From the NCBI RefSeq assembly GCF_003515775.1, contig NZ_QWEI01000015.1:1-58103 (forward strand): a DNA stretch of 58,103 nucleotides, given 5' to 3'. The position numbers were made by a program, and so were the translations under genes. A model generated the notes under the pieces. That model did not search any database and was not told where the DNA came from. It saw nothing but the letters and a program-made list of their open reading frames with translations. The first letter of the stretch is position 1; the number at the start of each line of letters is the position of its first letter. Source of the stretch: Ureibacillus yapensis (GTDB lineage Bacteria; Bacillota; Bacilli; Bacillales_A; Planococcaceae). Shown here in pieces: positions 12,265 through 20,691 of the stretch.

Positions 12265-13689
12265 TTAATTTAGTGAAGAATCGTAACTATTTTTACTCGA
12301 AAAAAGAAGAATGGAATCGTCTCCATCTTGTTGATGGGTGGAAAGCTTGTTGCTTACCCGCAAACCCAACACTGCAACCACTTCGTCCTTTCCGTCAACA
12401 AGCAATGGCCAGTTCGCCCGTAGTTCAAGCGGAATTTTTTCATCGATAAATAACCGAGATACTCTTTTTGGCTGGTCCATTCCTTTTAAAGAGATGCGAT
12501 CTCCCTTTCTTCTTGCTCTTATAAAGAATGGAGCTGGGATGCATTGTGAATTGAAATAAAACTTCTTTGTGTGGTGTTCTTGCGCATGGACTACATTAGA
12601 GGCTTCTCCTATGTATAATCGAAGGCCATTCTGCAGTTGCGTCCACCCGTCCAGACAGACCTGTTGTAAGCCAATGGATGGATGAATAGTTTTGCGGTCT
12701 TCCGTAAACTCAATTTCCTCATAAAATCGTTTCGCAATAATCTGTTCTGGCAAATGAAGGGTTGCACTTCCATGAACCGTACTGCATAAATTTAAAATCG
12801 ACGAAATCATCCTATAACTTTCGTTGTTATTCGATTGGTAAAGATAGTTTAATAGTATTAAAATGATTCTTCTTTGTAAAGCAACTGGTTCTTTTTGAAG
12901 CAAGGGAATTTTGACAGTGAATGACCGGCTTCCATTTTGTCTGGCAATATGGGGAAAACGCTCCCATGCCAATGTTTTTAAAAAGTCATCGTCCTGCTGC
13001 AGGGTTTGCGCAAACTGCACTGCATGAGAAGAAACAAAGTTATTTTCCTTTTTCAGGAGGGGAACAACATGATGGCGGAAACGATTGCGCGTATAGTCAT
13101 CTTTATCATTACTCGCATCTTCCCGATACCCTCCTCCATTTTCTTCTAAATATTCCCTGATTTCTTCTTTGGTAACCGATAAAAAGGGGCGAATAATTGA
13201 TCCGATAGAAAAGTCCCTTTTTGTATACATGCCCTTCATGCCACTGAGTGTCCCTGCTTTGGTTAATGCCATTAAAATGGATTCCAGCTGATCATCTGCA
13301 TGGTGGGCAGTCACGAGTTTTTGGATTTGGTATTCTTCCATCAATTCTTTAAAATACCCATAACGTTCTCTTCGACAAAGGGCCTGTGAATTCCCTCCTT
13401 CTTCTTGAAGTAATTTGGGAATGGGGATGGACGTGCTGAATACAGGGATATCGTGTTGATGGCAAAAATCTTCTACAAACTGCCGATCTTCCCTGGAAGT
13501 CTCTCCTCTCAGCATATGGTCCACATGCGCAACAAACAATTCTATTTCCAAATTTTGTTTGAAATTCTTGAAAAAATGGACTAACCCCATCGAGTCAACA
13601 CCACCTGAACAAGCAATGAGAAGACGGTCTCCTTTATCAATCAGCTGCTGCTCTTTTATATATTTTTGGACTTTCAGTTCAAATGACAC
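12265..13689 (-). CDS. tilS: tRNA(Ile)-lysidine synthetase
   Basis: Modifies C34 of the CAU-anticodon tRNA-Ile to lysidine, changing its decoding from AUG to AUA. The 474-residue product has the PP-loop ATP motif LIACSGGVDSMGL, HHADDQLES and a C-terminal TilS domain. GTG start with AGGAGG 9 nt upstream. Upstream, instead of yabS/yabT of B. subtilis, there is a block of repeats. Confidence 0.95.
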   Translation of the reverse strand: MSFELKVQKYIKEQQLIDKGDRLLIACSGGVDSMGLVHFFKNFKQNLEIELFVAHVDHMLRGETSREDRQFVEDFCHQHDIPVFSTSIPIPKLLQEEGGNSQALCRRERYGYFKELMEEYQIQKLVTAHHADDQLESILMALTKAGTLSGMKGMYTKRDFSIGSIIRPFLSVTKEEIREYLEENGGGYREDASNDKDDYTRNRFRHHVVPLLKKENNFVSSHAVQFAQTLQQDDDFLKTLAWERFPHIARQNGSRSFTVKIPLLQKEPVALQRRIILILLNYLYQSNNNESYRMISSILNLCSTVHGSATLHLPEQIIAKRFYEEIEFTEDRKTIHPSIGLQQVCLDGWTQLQNGLRLYIGEASNVVHAQEHHTKKFYFNSQCIPAPFFIRARRKGDRISLKGMDQPKRVSRLFIDEKIPLELRANWPLLVDGKDEVVAVLGLRVSNKLSTHQQDGDDSILLFSSKNSYDSSLN

Positions 13690-13727
13690 ATCTTCTCACC
13701 TCCTAATCAAATTCGCCTTGGCGTATT

Positions 13728-13831
13728 TGTACCTGTCGCTTCGCTTTCGGTACAGCCAAAACATGTGTACCTGTCGCTTCGCTTTCGGTACAGCCAAAAC
13801 ATGTGTACCTGTCGCTTCGCTTTCGGTACAG
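13728..13831. repeat. 38-bp tandem repeat, about 2.7 copies, each a small palindrome
   Basis: Units start at 13728, 13766 and 13804, an exact 38-bp period. Each holds TGTACC and GGTACA as inverted arms around TGTCGCTTCGCTTTC, followed by a GCCAAAACATG linker; the third unit lacks most of the linker. The repeated parts are identical copy to copy, suggesting recent expansion. It lies between spoIIE and tilS and would form serial hairpins in a read-through transcript. Confidence 0.9.
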
Positions 13832-13837
13832 TAAACA

Positions 13838-13968
13838 TGCCCGCCCAGATTTTATCGAGCTCGGGCCTGCACGATGCAGGTCAGTTAGCCGTTGTCGCAG
13901 GACGCGACGACCTTAGGCTAACTTCAACGTAAACTTCCTTTAAAAATCTGTAGCATCCGCCGGAGGCT
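13838..13968. repeat. structured palindromic intergenic element
   Basis: Series of nested inverted repeats: GCCCG/CGGGC, CCTGCA/TGCAGG, and GTTAGCC/GGCTAAC enclosing GTCGC/GCGAC. No coding frame. It resembles a dispersed intergenic repeat that I recall from Lysinibacillus-type genomes, but only one copy is in this window, so its repetitive nature is inference. Confidence 0.55.
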
Positions 13969-13969
13969 C

Positions 13970-14007
13970 GAACTTTATTCAGTGGAGTCTTCCACTGAAT
14001 AAAGTTC
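13970..14007. repeat. perfect 17-bp inverted repeat at the spoIIE stop codon
   Basis: GAACTTTATTCAGTGGA and its exact complement TCCACTGAATAAAGTTC with loop GTCT. The right arm takes in two bases of the spoIIE TGA stop codon. No U-tract follows on either strand, so it is not a standard terminator; it may be a repeat boundary or an mRNA 3'-end stabiliser. Confidence 0.85.
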
Positions 14008-16408
14008 ATGAAATTTCTTTACTTAAAGGGCTAAAAACCGCCCATTTCGGGACTACGTGGTTCACTGTAAACATAATGACTGTGCAATCATCATCAACAG
14101 GGTACACATTTCCGAATTGTTCCATTACATCATATAATATTACTTCAATTGGCAAATCACTTTGGATGCGTGTTTTTAATAAATTTACCAAATATCGCTC
14201 TTGTTCTTCCCAATCGTACTCACTAGAGAATACACCATCCGATACCATGACAACAAAATCATCGGCAAGTAAATTTACTTTTTCCGTTTCAATGGAGAAA
14301 ACAGGCATAAATCCTACCGGTGCTGCGGCTCCGTCCACTTTCAGCAGTTTTTCTCCCCGCAGTATATACGTCGACATACTGCCGGCTTTCCATGACCACA
14401 AGGATCCTTTTTGCAAATCGACCAATGCAAAATCGATCGTCGCATACATGTCTACTTCTCTATTGAGCGACATAACATAGTGTAAAGTGTGCATGGCCGT
14501 TTCCGGATTCATATTATAACTCAAACACTCTCTCATTAAACGTACTAAACGCCTGCTTTCACGCTGCGCTTCACGGCTTTGGCCCATGCCGTCGGAAAGC
14601 ATGACCGCGACCAATCCCGGATGAATATGGAAAATCGCATGCGTGTCACCCGATACCCATGCGGAATTCTTTGCTCTACTGTATATATCATACTCTATTT
14701 CATAACGGACTGCCGAACGAAAACGGATTTGTACATGGGCAAACGGATTTTTTTGATCCGTGATCTTTTCCACTTGGAACGGTTCAGAAAAAACATCATA
14801 TAAAATAGGCAGGACAATCCGTTCACAAAGCAAATATTGCTCTTCATGACTGTGGTTCTTTTGCGCAAAAGAGCAAATGACCACCCGCTCCCCTATCGTA
14901 TTATTCAGTACATCTATTTGGAAGCATTGGACATGCGCACGCTTAAACTGCTGCTCCAATTCTTCTTCAATGGTTCTAAAGGAGAGTGTCTCATCTTTCA
15001 TATCCTCCATTAACTTATTCAGATGATTGCTTAAGTCCCTTAATTGCAGGGCAATCATTTTTTTGCCGTGATAAAATTGTCCATTCATTTTATCTGTATA
15101 AAGTTGATGATCCAGCTCCTCCAATAATCTTGTAGGCTTTACGCATTTTGCCTTGATTCGCTTTTCCGCCCGGATTTGGTCGGATTCTTTAATGCCGGCC
15201 CTTGCAACAAACCAGTCAGCAATCACGGGTTCCATGGCATTTTGCGTTCCCCAGCAGCTATCATAGCGAAAACAACTCATACAAGTGACACATGGTTCAA
15301 TTTTCCGCACTTCATCCACTGTTTCGGTTGAAGTAAAACGGTCAAACACCAACTCTTTCATAAACAGAACGAAGGTTTGAAAGGATTCGATCTTTTCGGT
15401 TGTATGCTCCGTCAACCACTGCTGACGCTGAAGCAACACTTCGTCACGCCTGGGATGGATGGCATCATATAGAAATGTAAACATGCTCTTTGGAAGTGCA
15501 AAAAATACAATCCCTGCAATAGCGATGGAAACAAAATACACCGTATCGAGAGGAAGTGTCGCATCATAAAAGAAGAAGAATACGCTTGGAACAATACTTC
15601 CCATTACAATTCCGATCCGCCCTGCCCTGCCAAATAGGCCTGCTACCACGCCGGTCATGGCATAAACCGAAATCATCCCAGTAAACGAAAGTTTCGCAAC
15701 GCCAACCAAAGCTCCTACAATGGTCGCCACCATCGCCGCTATTGGAACGCCGCCCGTAATAGCGGCGATGCAAATCGCTAAATGGAGCAAAAATGGATAC
15801 ATGCCAAAATAAGAGACCACAATGGATTGCATCCCCGTCAACACCATGGCAAGGATGACCAACCCTGCACCTACTCGTTCATAACTCCAACCCGCCGCCC
15901 AAAAACGATGCGGTTGAACAAAAAACAGTTTGACAAAGATTGTCATGATGAAGGCCAGTACGACTTCATAGTATATATAAAGTTGGACAATTAAAGGCGG
16001 AACTCCTACATGAACGATGCCTTGCCATATAAATTGGCCAGAAAATATGGCTAGCCCCACGGCAATCCCGGTTGGCAGTTTCCAATACTTAAAGCGGACA
16101 ATCAATTCATACATAACAAGTTGAACCAATAAAATAAATGCTTGTCCCATGCTTAATGTAAATGCTCCAACTAAACCGCCTATAACAACCGTCCACTTCG
16201 CGTTTTCATATCTTTGTTTGACAATTGCCCATAAAGGCAATAAAAATGGAACGGCTGCTTCAAACATTACTGCCCGTGATAGGAAAAACGCCAACAAGAG
16301 AAAAAAAACATGGATCATGAAACTAGCTTTCTTCATCGCGAACCGTTCCGAGAAACTTAGCCCTGACGCCTTTTCATTCATCATCTCAATATTTGCCAAT
16401 TTAGACAT
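14006..16408 (-). CDS. spoIIE: stage II sporulation protein E, membrane PP2C phosphatase
   Basis: Dephosphorylates SpoIIAA to release sigma-F in the forespore and takes part in polar septation. The 800-residue protein has about ten hydrophobic segments over residues 28-330, a linker with paired cysteines (CVTCMSCFRYDSC) and a C-terminal PP2C-like domain with VMLSDGMGQS, VVMVSDGVFSS and DDDCTVIMF (metal-binding aspartates). The end NHVVPKWAVFSPLSKEIS resembles the B. subtilis C terminus. AAAAGGGG abuts the ATG; a TTG three codons downstream is a possible alternative start. Confidence 0.95.
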   Translation of the reverse strand: MSKLANIEMMNEKASGLSFSERFAMKKASFMIHVFFLLLAFFLSRAVMFEAAVPFLLPLWAIVKQRYENAKWTVVIGGLVGAFTLSMGQAFILLVQLVMYELIVRFKYWKLPTGIAVGLAIFSGQFIWQGIVHVGVPPLIVQLYIYYEVVLAFIMTIFVKLFFVQPHRFWAAGWSYERVGAGLVILAMVLTGMQSIVVSYFGMYPFLLHLAICIAAITGGVPIAAMVATIVGALVGVAKLSFTGMISVYAMTGVVAGLFGRAGRIGIVMGSIVPSVFFFFYDATLPLDTVYFVSIAIAGIVFFALPKSMFTFLYDAIHPRRDEVLLQRQQWLTEHTTEKIESFQTFVLFMKELVFDRFTSTETVDEVRKIEPCVTCMSCFRYDSCWGTQNAMEPVIADWFVARAGIKESDQIRAEKRIKAKCVKPTRLLEELDHQLYTDKMNGQFYHGKKMIALQLRDLSNHLNKLMEDMKDETLSFRTIEEELEQQFKRAHVQCFQIDVLNNTIGERVVICSFAQKNHSHEEQYLLCERIVLPILYDVFSEPFQVEKITDQKNPFAHVQIRFRSAVRYEIEYDIYSRAKNSAWVSGDTHAIFHIHPGLVAVMLSDGMGQSREAQRESRRLVRLMRECLSYNMNPETAMHTLHYVMSLNREVDMYATIDFALVDLQKGSLWSWKAGSMSTYILRGEKLLKVDGAAAPVGFMPVFSIETEKVNLLADDFVVMVSDGVFSSEYDWEEQERYLVNLLKTRIQSDLPIEVILYDVMEQFGNVYPVDDDCTVIMFTVNHVVPKWAVFSPLSKEIS

Positions 16409-16437
16409 CCCCTTTTATATAAATAGTGTTAGCGCCA

Positions 16438-16470
16438 ATTATATAAAGAAATGTCTGTAAAATTTGTCTA
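16438..16470 (-). promoter_or_regulatory. spoIIE promoter with 21-bp spacer (Spo0A-activated class)
   Basis: Minus-strand TAGACA (16465-16470) and perfect TATAAT (16438-16443) are separated by 21 bp. B. subtilis spoIIE and spoIIG use sigma-A boxes with this unusual spacing and need Spo0A. Two near-consensus 0A boxes lie upstream: CGTCGAA at 16496-16502 (minus) and TGTCGGA at 16535-16541 (plus), each 6 of 7 to TGNCGAA or TGTCGAA. The rest of the 450-bp gap to yabR holds no gene; the tRNA genes found here in B. subtilis are absent. Confidence 0.75.
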
Positions 16471-16778
16471 GTAGTGAAATAATAGAAAAAAAGTGTTCGA
16501 CGCAATGCCCAATAAGACAACAAATCTTAAATCTTGTCGGAAAAATGAATGAACGCAATTGGGGGCTACTGTTTTCATAGATTCGGATGGTCAATGGAAT
16601 ACAGCGCTTTCAAAAAAGGGGGGATTTGGAGACGTTGAAGTTGTTAAATAACAAAAGGGTCTTGCGATTTTATGGTTCACAGGCTCGATTTTAGTCGTTT
16701 TACCTTACTCAAAAATCCTTGCGATTTTCAGCAGGGAGAATGGTGCGATTTTGCATAACGCTAAAGTGAAACTTAAAA

Positions 16779-16815
16779 AAGACGGATTATGCGGGAACTT
16801 CACATAATCCGTCTT
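16779..16815 (-). terminator. intrinsic terminator after yabR
   Basis: Arms AAGACGGATTATG/CATAATCCGTCTT, 11-nt loop, then TTTTTTAAG on the minus strand. Confidence 0.85.
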
Positions 16816-16858
16816 ACATCTATGTCACACTTTTTCTACGATTAAAACAGACAGCAAA

Positions 16859-17293
16859 CTACCCTCTTCTAGCTCCGCGGCCACCGCGTTTTGACTCAGT
16901 TGCACGTTTTAAAGTTGCAAGACGTTCGTCACTATCTTTTAGGAATCGTGCCATTTTTTGCTCAAAATTCTCTTTTGCTGGACCATTGCGATCATTAGAA
17001 CGATTGTTATCACGACGTGGACGGTGAGGACGTTCAGGACGTTCTGGTCTTTCCGCTTGAGGTTTTGCTTTACGGATTGATAAACCAATTTTACCATCCG
17101 CTTCAACATTCATCACTTTCACTTCAACTGCATCTCCGACTTTAAGATGTTCGTTGATGTCTTTAACATAGTTGTCTGCAACTTCACTAATGTGAACCAG
17201 GCCTGTTTTGCCATCTGGCAGCTCAACGAATGCTCCAAAATTTGTGATTCCTGTTACTTTACCTTGTACTTTGCTGCCTACTTCAATTGACAT
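16859..17293 (-). CDS. yabR: S1-domain RNA-binding protein YabR
   Basis: 144 residues: an S1 domain (about 4-75; VQGKVTGITNFGAFVELPD, GLVHISEVA) followed by a Pro/Arg-rich basic tail with repeated ERP/RPR units and a C-terminal RGGRGARRG. Related to polynucleotide phosphorylase S1 domains and to general stress protein 13. Function not established; RNA binding is inferred from the domain. Same position as in B. subtilis, between divIC and spoIIE. Confidence 0.9.
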   Translation of the reverse strand: MSIEVGSKVQGKVTGITNFGAFVELPDGKTGLVHISEVADNYVKDINEHLKVGDAVEVKVMNVEADGKIGLSIRKAKPQAERPERPERPHRPRRDNNRSNDRNGPAKENFEQKMARFLKDSDERLATLKRATESKRGGRGARRG

Positions 17294-17400
17294 AAAAAAA
17301 ATGCTCCTCCTTAAAATTTAAGCGGCTTAAAAAAGCCAGTTGTCAAATTTAGTATAACGTGCGAAATTAAATCACGTTTATCTTTTATTATAACTAACAA

Positions 17401-17430
17401 AAAAAGAGTGTCAACAAGACAACTCTTTTT
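17401..17430. terminator. bidirectional hairpin between divIC and yabR
   Basis: AAAAAGAGTGTC and GACAACTCTTTTT pair around AACAA with a single bulge; A-tract and T-tract flank the stem. On the minus strand it would end the yabP-yabQ-divIC transcript. Confidence 0.6.
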
Positions 17431-17506
17431 ATAACGCACGAAATACACATTTATAATCGTTTAAAAGCGATTTTTTTGCCGCTTTTCATTTTCACTATTT
17501 GTACTG

Positions 17507-17908
17507 TCAGTTCGACTTCTTGTCTTTTTCATCATCGGGAATCGTGAAAATTATTTCTCCATCGTCTGATAAAAAGTATTCTTTACGGGCTAATTTAGCG
17601 ATATATTCATCATCTTCCAGTTTTGCGATTTGGAGTTCCAACATTTCCTGCTGTTCTTTGATTTCTTCCAATTTAGCGGCAACTTCTTCTTTTTGCTGCT
17701 GTTTTTCAGCCAGTCGTCGTTCCTGGGTAATGTACGTGCTTACCAAGAAAACAATCACCGCTGCAGCAATGACGCCAAAAGCAAGCATTCTTCTGCGATA
17801 ACGGATTTTTTTCTGCTTCTTATATTGCGCTTTGCTGTCTGATGATCGAACATAGTCATTTTCAAGCGTTCGAACATTACTATTTTGATGTTTTTGACGC
17901 TTAACCAT
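17507..17908 (-). CDS. divIC: cell-division protein DivIC (FtsB-like)
   Basis: Bitopic divisome protein working with FtsL and DivIB. 133 residues: basic cytoplasmic part, one transmembrane helix (about 44-63, MLAFGVIAAAVIVFLVSTYI), then a coiled coil rich in Glu/Lys/Gln/Leu, and the conserved end YIAKLARKEYFLSDDGEIIF. Start ATG (MVKRQK) with GGAGGTGA 5 nt away; an ATG five codons upstream has no ribosome site. Follows yabQ by 44 nt. Confidence 0.93.
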   Translation of the reverse strand: MVKRQKHQNSNVRTLENDYVRSSDSKAQYKKQKKIRYRRRMLAFGVIAAAVIVFLVSTYITQERRLAEKQQQKEEVAAKLEEIKEQQEMLELQIAKLEDDEYIAKLARKEYFLSDDGEIIFTIPDDEKDKKSN

Positions 17909-17952
17909 ATTCGTCACCTCCAAAAGTCTCTACATTCTATTATACGTTTAAT

Positions 17953-18450
17953 TCAATTTTTTTTAAAGATTGTCCTTCTAATTTTTACATTAAAATTTAC
18001 TATATGCCTTTTAAAGAATTTAATATAAATCTTGTAAAAAGGACGCAATAAAAACAAAATTATACGAATAGCTAGTCCAATTATACCCTTTACCACGAAA
18101 AAGGTAAATCTTGAGATACCAATTATAGGTCTAATAATGAGGAAAATAAAGACTCGTCCTACAAAACGGAAAAACGGCTGAAAAATTGATTCATACAAAA
18201 AGATTCCTAAAATTTGTGCCAATGGGTCAACTAACCGCCACGCTCCACCCTTTACTGTAAATAAAATATAAAATGTAAGGGCTCCTAAAAGCGCCCATAC
18301 AATAAGCTCTACCCCATAACCCATTTTTCTAAAAATCGATTTGGGGTTTAAAGCGCCTAGTGTAAAGCGAACACAATCGATAATTGCACCCACCAATACT
18401 CCACTAAGCGCCATGATTAGTATGCTTACAACTTGATCATTTATGGTCAT
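17953..18450 (-). CDS. yabQ: spore cortex protein YabQ
   Basis: 165-residue membrane protein with four to five hydrophobic segments and a lysine/arginine-rich C terminus. The YabQ family is needed for spore cortex formation in B. subtilis. Its ATG overlaps the yabP stop (4 nt), so the two are coupled. Confidence 0.9.
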   Translation of the reverse strand: MTINDQVVSILIMALSGVLVGAIIDCVRFTLGALNPKSIFRKMGYGVELIVWALLGALTFYILFTVKGGAWRLVDPLAQILGIFLYESIFQPFFRFVGRVFIFLIIRPIIGISRFTFFVVKGIIGLAIRIILFLLRPFYKIYIKFFKRHIVNFNVKIRRTIFKKN

Positions 18451-18746
18451 CCAAATAATTTATGGAGGAAGCCTTTTGATAACCCATTTTCTTCATCATC
18501 ATACTGCACTAGTTTCACATTTCCTTCTAAAGTCAATAATCCTTTATCCACGTCTAAATGGACAATACGCAGCTCCTCGCCACGAATCAGCAAATGTCCT
18601 TGAGCTGTCCGAATATAAAATTCTTCTTGATCAAAACGCTCAATTTCCTTTACGGAAGTCATGTCCATTCTTTTTCGATTGCGCACTGTCACAAGATGGT
18701 CACCAGATGTCATAGTGTAACGATTACTTTCTTGATGTAGTGTCAT
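18447..18746 (-). CDS. yabP: spore protein YabP
   Basis: 99 residues, the family length (about 100); YabP/YqfC family of sporulation proteins, made in the mother cell in B. subtilis. Start ATG (MTLHQESNRY) chosen because AAGGAGG lies 6 nt upstream; the frame is open further but without a ribosome site. Confidence 0.9.
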   Translation of the reverse strand: MTLHQESNRYTMTSGDHLVTVRNRKRMDMTSVKEIERFDQEEFYIRTAQGHLLIRGEELRIVHLDVDKGLLTLEGNVKLVQYDDEENGLSKGFLHKLFG

Positions 18747-18783
18747 ATTGTTCCTCCTTCGCTTCTTTGTGATTGTTCTGTTC

Positions 18784-18813
18784 ACTTTATGCAAAAAAGA
18801 AAAGAAGCATGAC
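18784..18813 (-). promoter_or_regulatory. candidate sigma-E promoter of yabP-yabQ
   Basis: Minus strand GTCATGCT (18806-18813), 14-bp spacer, CATAAAGT (18784-18791), each about 6 of 8 to the sigma-E consensus GTCATATT and CATACAAT. The -35 is formed by the downstream arm of the rqcP terminator. B. subtilis yabP-yabQ is sigma-E dependent. Confidence 0.55.
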
Positions 18814-18832
18814 AACAATTTAGTGTCATGCT
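18806..18832 (-). terminator. intrinsic terminator after rqcP
   Basis: Arms AGCATGACA/TGTCATGCT (9 bp), 9-nt loop, then TCTTTTCTTTTTT on the minus strand. Confidence 0.85.
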
Positions 18833-18921
18833 CTAGAAATTTATTTAATGTAATATATTCCCATGGTAGTTATTGGAGATTTATTAATAGTTTTTATACT
18901 GAGCGGGCGTTCTCCGCTTTT

Positions 18922-19212
18922 CTAGTCTTCATCATCAATGAATTGGGGTTCGATTTTTTCAAGCCTTTCTTCTTTGAGGATTGTGAACATCTTGGCCGCT
19001 TCTTCTTTGCGGACGTTTTCCCGCAAGTCTTCTACACGTGCCGTTACAATTTTTTGGCCGAAACGGATTGCCAGCTCGTCGCCTACTTTCACTGCAGAAC
19101 CTGCTTTTGCTACCTTTCCGTTAATTGTAATTCTTCCTTGGTCCGCTACTTCCTTAGCCAATGTACGTCTTTTGATTAATCGCGAGACTTTTAAAAATTT
19201 ATCTATACGCAT
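18922..19212 (-). CDS. rqcP: ribosome quality-control factor RqcP (S4-domain protein YabO)
   Basis: 96 residues, Hsp15-like S4 fold: MRIDKFLKVSRLIKRRTLAKEV, then GRITINGKVAK and an acidic C terminus. RqcP works with RqcH in alanine tailing of nascent chains on stalled 50S subunits. The yabN stop and this start are contiguous (TAAATG). Confidence 0.92.
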   Translation of the reverse strand: MRIDKFLKVSRLIKRRTLAKEVADQGRITINGKVAKAGSAVKVGDELAIRFGQKIVTARVEDLRENVRKEEAAKMFTILKEERLEKIEPQFIDDED

Positions 19213-20682
19213 TTATTGGTTCTCCTTTTTTTCTAACACTTTTGCTTCCTGCCAAAAAGCATCTAATTGCTCTAATGTGAAGTCCTGGAATTCTGCTCCG
19301 CTGTTAACCACTTTTTCTTCGACATAGAGGAATCTTCGTGCGAATTTTGCGTTTGCATGAATCATTGCTTCTTCTGGAGAGATTTTATAGAAACGGGCAA
19401 TATTCACAATCGTAAATAATACGTCGCCCAGTTCATCCAAACGGCTGGCAGGGTTTCCGTTTGTTACTTCTTCTTTGAATTCATTCCATTCCTCGATAAA
19501 CTTCTCCCAAGCGCCATCCTCATTCGGCCAGTCAAATCCGACCGACGCCGCTTTCTTCTGGTAATTATAAGCAGTTTGAAGAGAGGAAGCTGCACGATAC
19601 TCTCCTTTTAGGAGTGAACCTGTTTGTTCCCCTTTTTCTTGTTTTTTGATCGCATTCCAGTTGGCGACCACTTCGTCTGCATCCTGAACCGATACATCCC
19701 CGAAAACATGAGGATGTCTGCGAATCATTTTCTCGCTGATTGAAGCAAGTACTTCTTCCAGGTTGAAGTAGCCGCTATCTTCACCAATTTGGGCATGTAA
19801 AAAGACTTGCAGCAATACATCACCCAGTTCTTCTACCATCCCGAAATCGTCTTCTTCATCAATGGCTTGCAAAAACTCATGCGCTTCTTCAAGCAAATAC
19901 TTTTTTAAGCTTTCATGCGTTTGTTTTTGATCCCACGGACAGCCATTTGGTCCACGCAATGTTGCCACAATTTTTCGGAAGGTCCTCCAATCGCGAAGTG
20001 CCTCCAAATCATCTTCAACGGGTGGAACGTAAAGAGTTGTCAGGTTGTTTACTTCTACTGATTGATCCAGTTCATATAAAGGAACGGTCTTTAAGCTTTC
20101 TGCTGATGAACCTGCTGCTGTCACAATTGTCACCGGATAATCATCACGATATTTTTCCATCAAGGAAAGTTTTACCTCCGATGCGCTGAATACGTCATAG
20201 ACTTGCGCAATTAAGACATGAGATTGCATGTTTACATCGTGGATTGAAAAACTTGTCCCATCCAACAATTGAAATCCATCGATTGGATCGATTTTCAAAG
20301 CCCCGAAAATCGGGTCCAAGAAACTTTGGCCCCCCTCTATTTTAAGGGATATCTTGCCCTGTTTCTCTGCCTCGATTAATAATTGCACCGTTTGCTCGGC
20401 AACCAAAGGATGTCCCGGAACCGCATACATCACCGGTTCCGCTTCTGCAGCTTCAATTAGCGTTTCTGCAATTTCCTCATAAACAGGAAAAAAGGTATCG
20501 TGTTTTTCATATACGCTATCAAAGCTCTCAAATTGAATTCCTTCTTCTTGCAGTTCAGCAATTACCGGATGATCCATTGTTCGAACATAGATTTTTTGCG
20601 CGGACTTCAACTTTTTATAAACGCCTATCTGCAGCTGATCAAGCTCTGCTGCCCCTAGGCCAATAACCGTTAACTGATGCAT
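19213..20682 (-). CDS. yabN: fusion of SAM-dependent (tetrapyrrole) methylase and MazG pyrophosphohydrolase, YabN
   Basis: 489 residues. The N-terminal half has the SAM-methylase start LTVIGLGAAELDQL and VMYAVPGHPLVAE; the C-terminal half is MazG with tandem helical NTP pyrophosphatase motifs (LLEEAHEFLQAIDEED, MVEELGDVLLQV, LDELGDVLFTIVN). Role is house-cleaning of nucleotides; the methylase substrate is unknown. AAGGTGA precedes the ATG and overlaps the yabM stop. Operon yabM-yabN-rqcP. Confidence 0.92.
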   Translation of the reverse strand: MHQLTVIGLGAAELDQLQIGVYKKLKSAQKIYVRTMDHPVIAELQEEGIQFESFDSVYEKHDTFFPVYEEIAETLIEAAEAEPVMYAVPGHPLVAEQTVQLLIEAEKQGKISLKIEGGQSFLDPIFGALKIDPIDGFQLLDGTSFSIHDVNMQSHVLIAQVYDVFSASEVKLSLMEKYRDDYPVTIVTAAGSSAESLKTVPLYELDQSVEVNNLTTLYVPPVEDDLEALRDWRTFRKIVATLRGPNGCPWDQKQTHESLKKYLLEEAHEFLQAIDEEDDFGMVEELGDVLLQVFLHAQIGEDSGYFNLEEVLASISEKMIRRHPHVFGDVSVQDADEVVANWNAIKKQEKGEQTGSLLKGEYRAASSLQTAYNYQKKAASVGFDWPNEDGAWEKFIEEWNEFKEEVTNGNPASRLDELGDVLFTIVNIARFYKISPEEAMIHANAKFARRFLYVEEKVVNSGAEFQDFTLEQLDAFWQEAKVLEKKENQ

Positions 20683-20691
20683 ATGTTCACC

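Noticed and set aside
13728..13831. CRISPR array
   Set aside because: The 38-bp units repeat end to end including the linker, with no unique spacers and fewer than three full units; no cas genes nearby.
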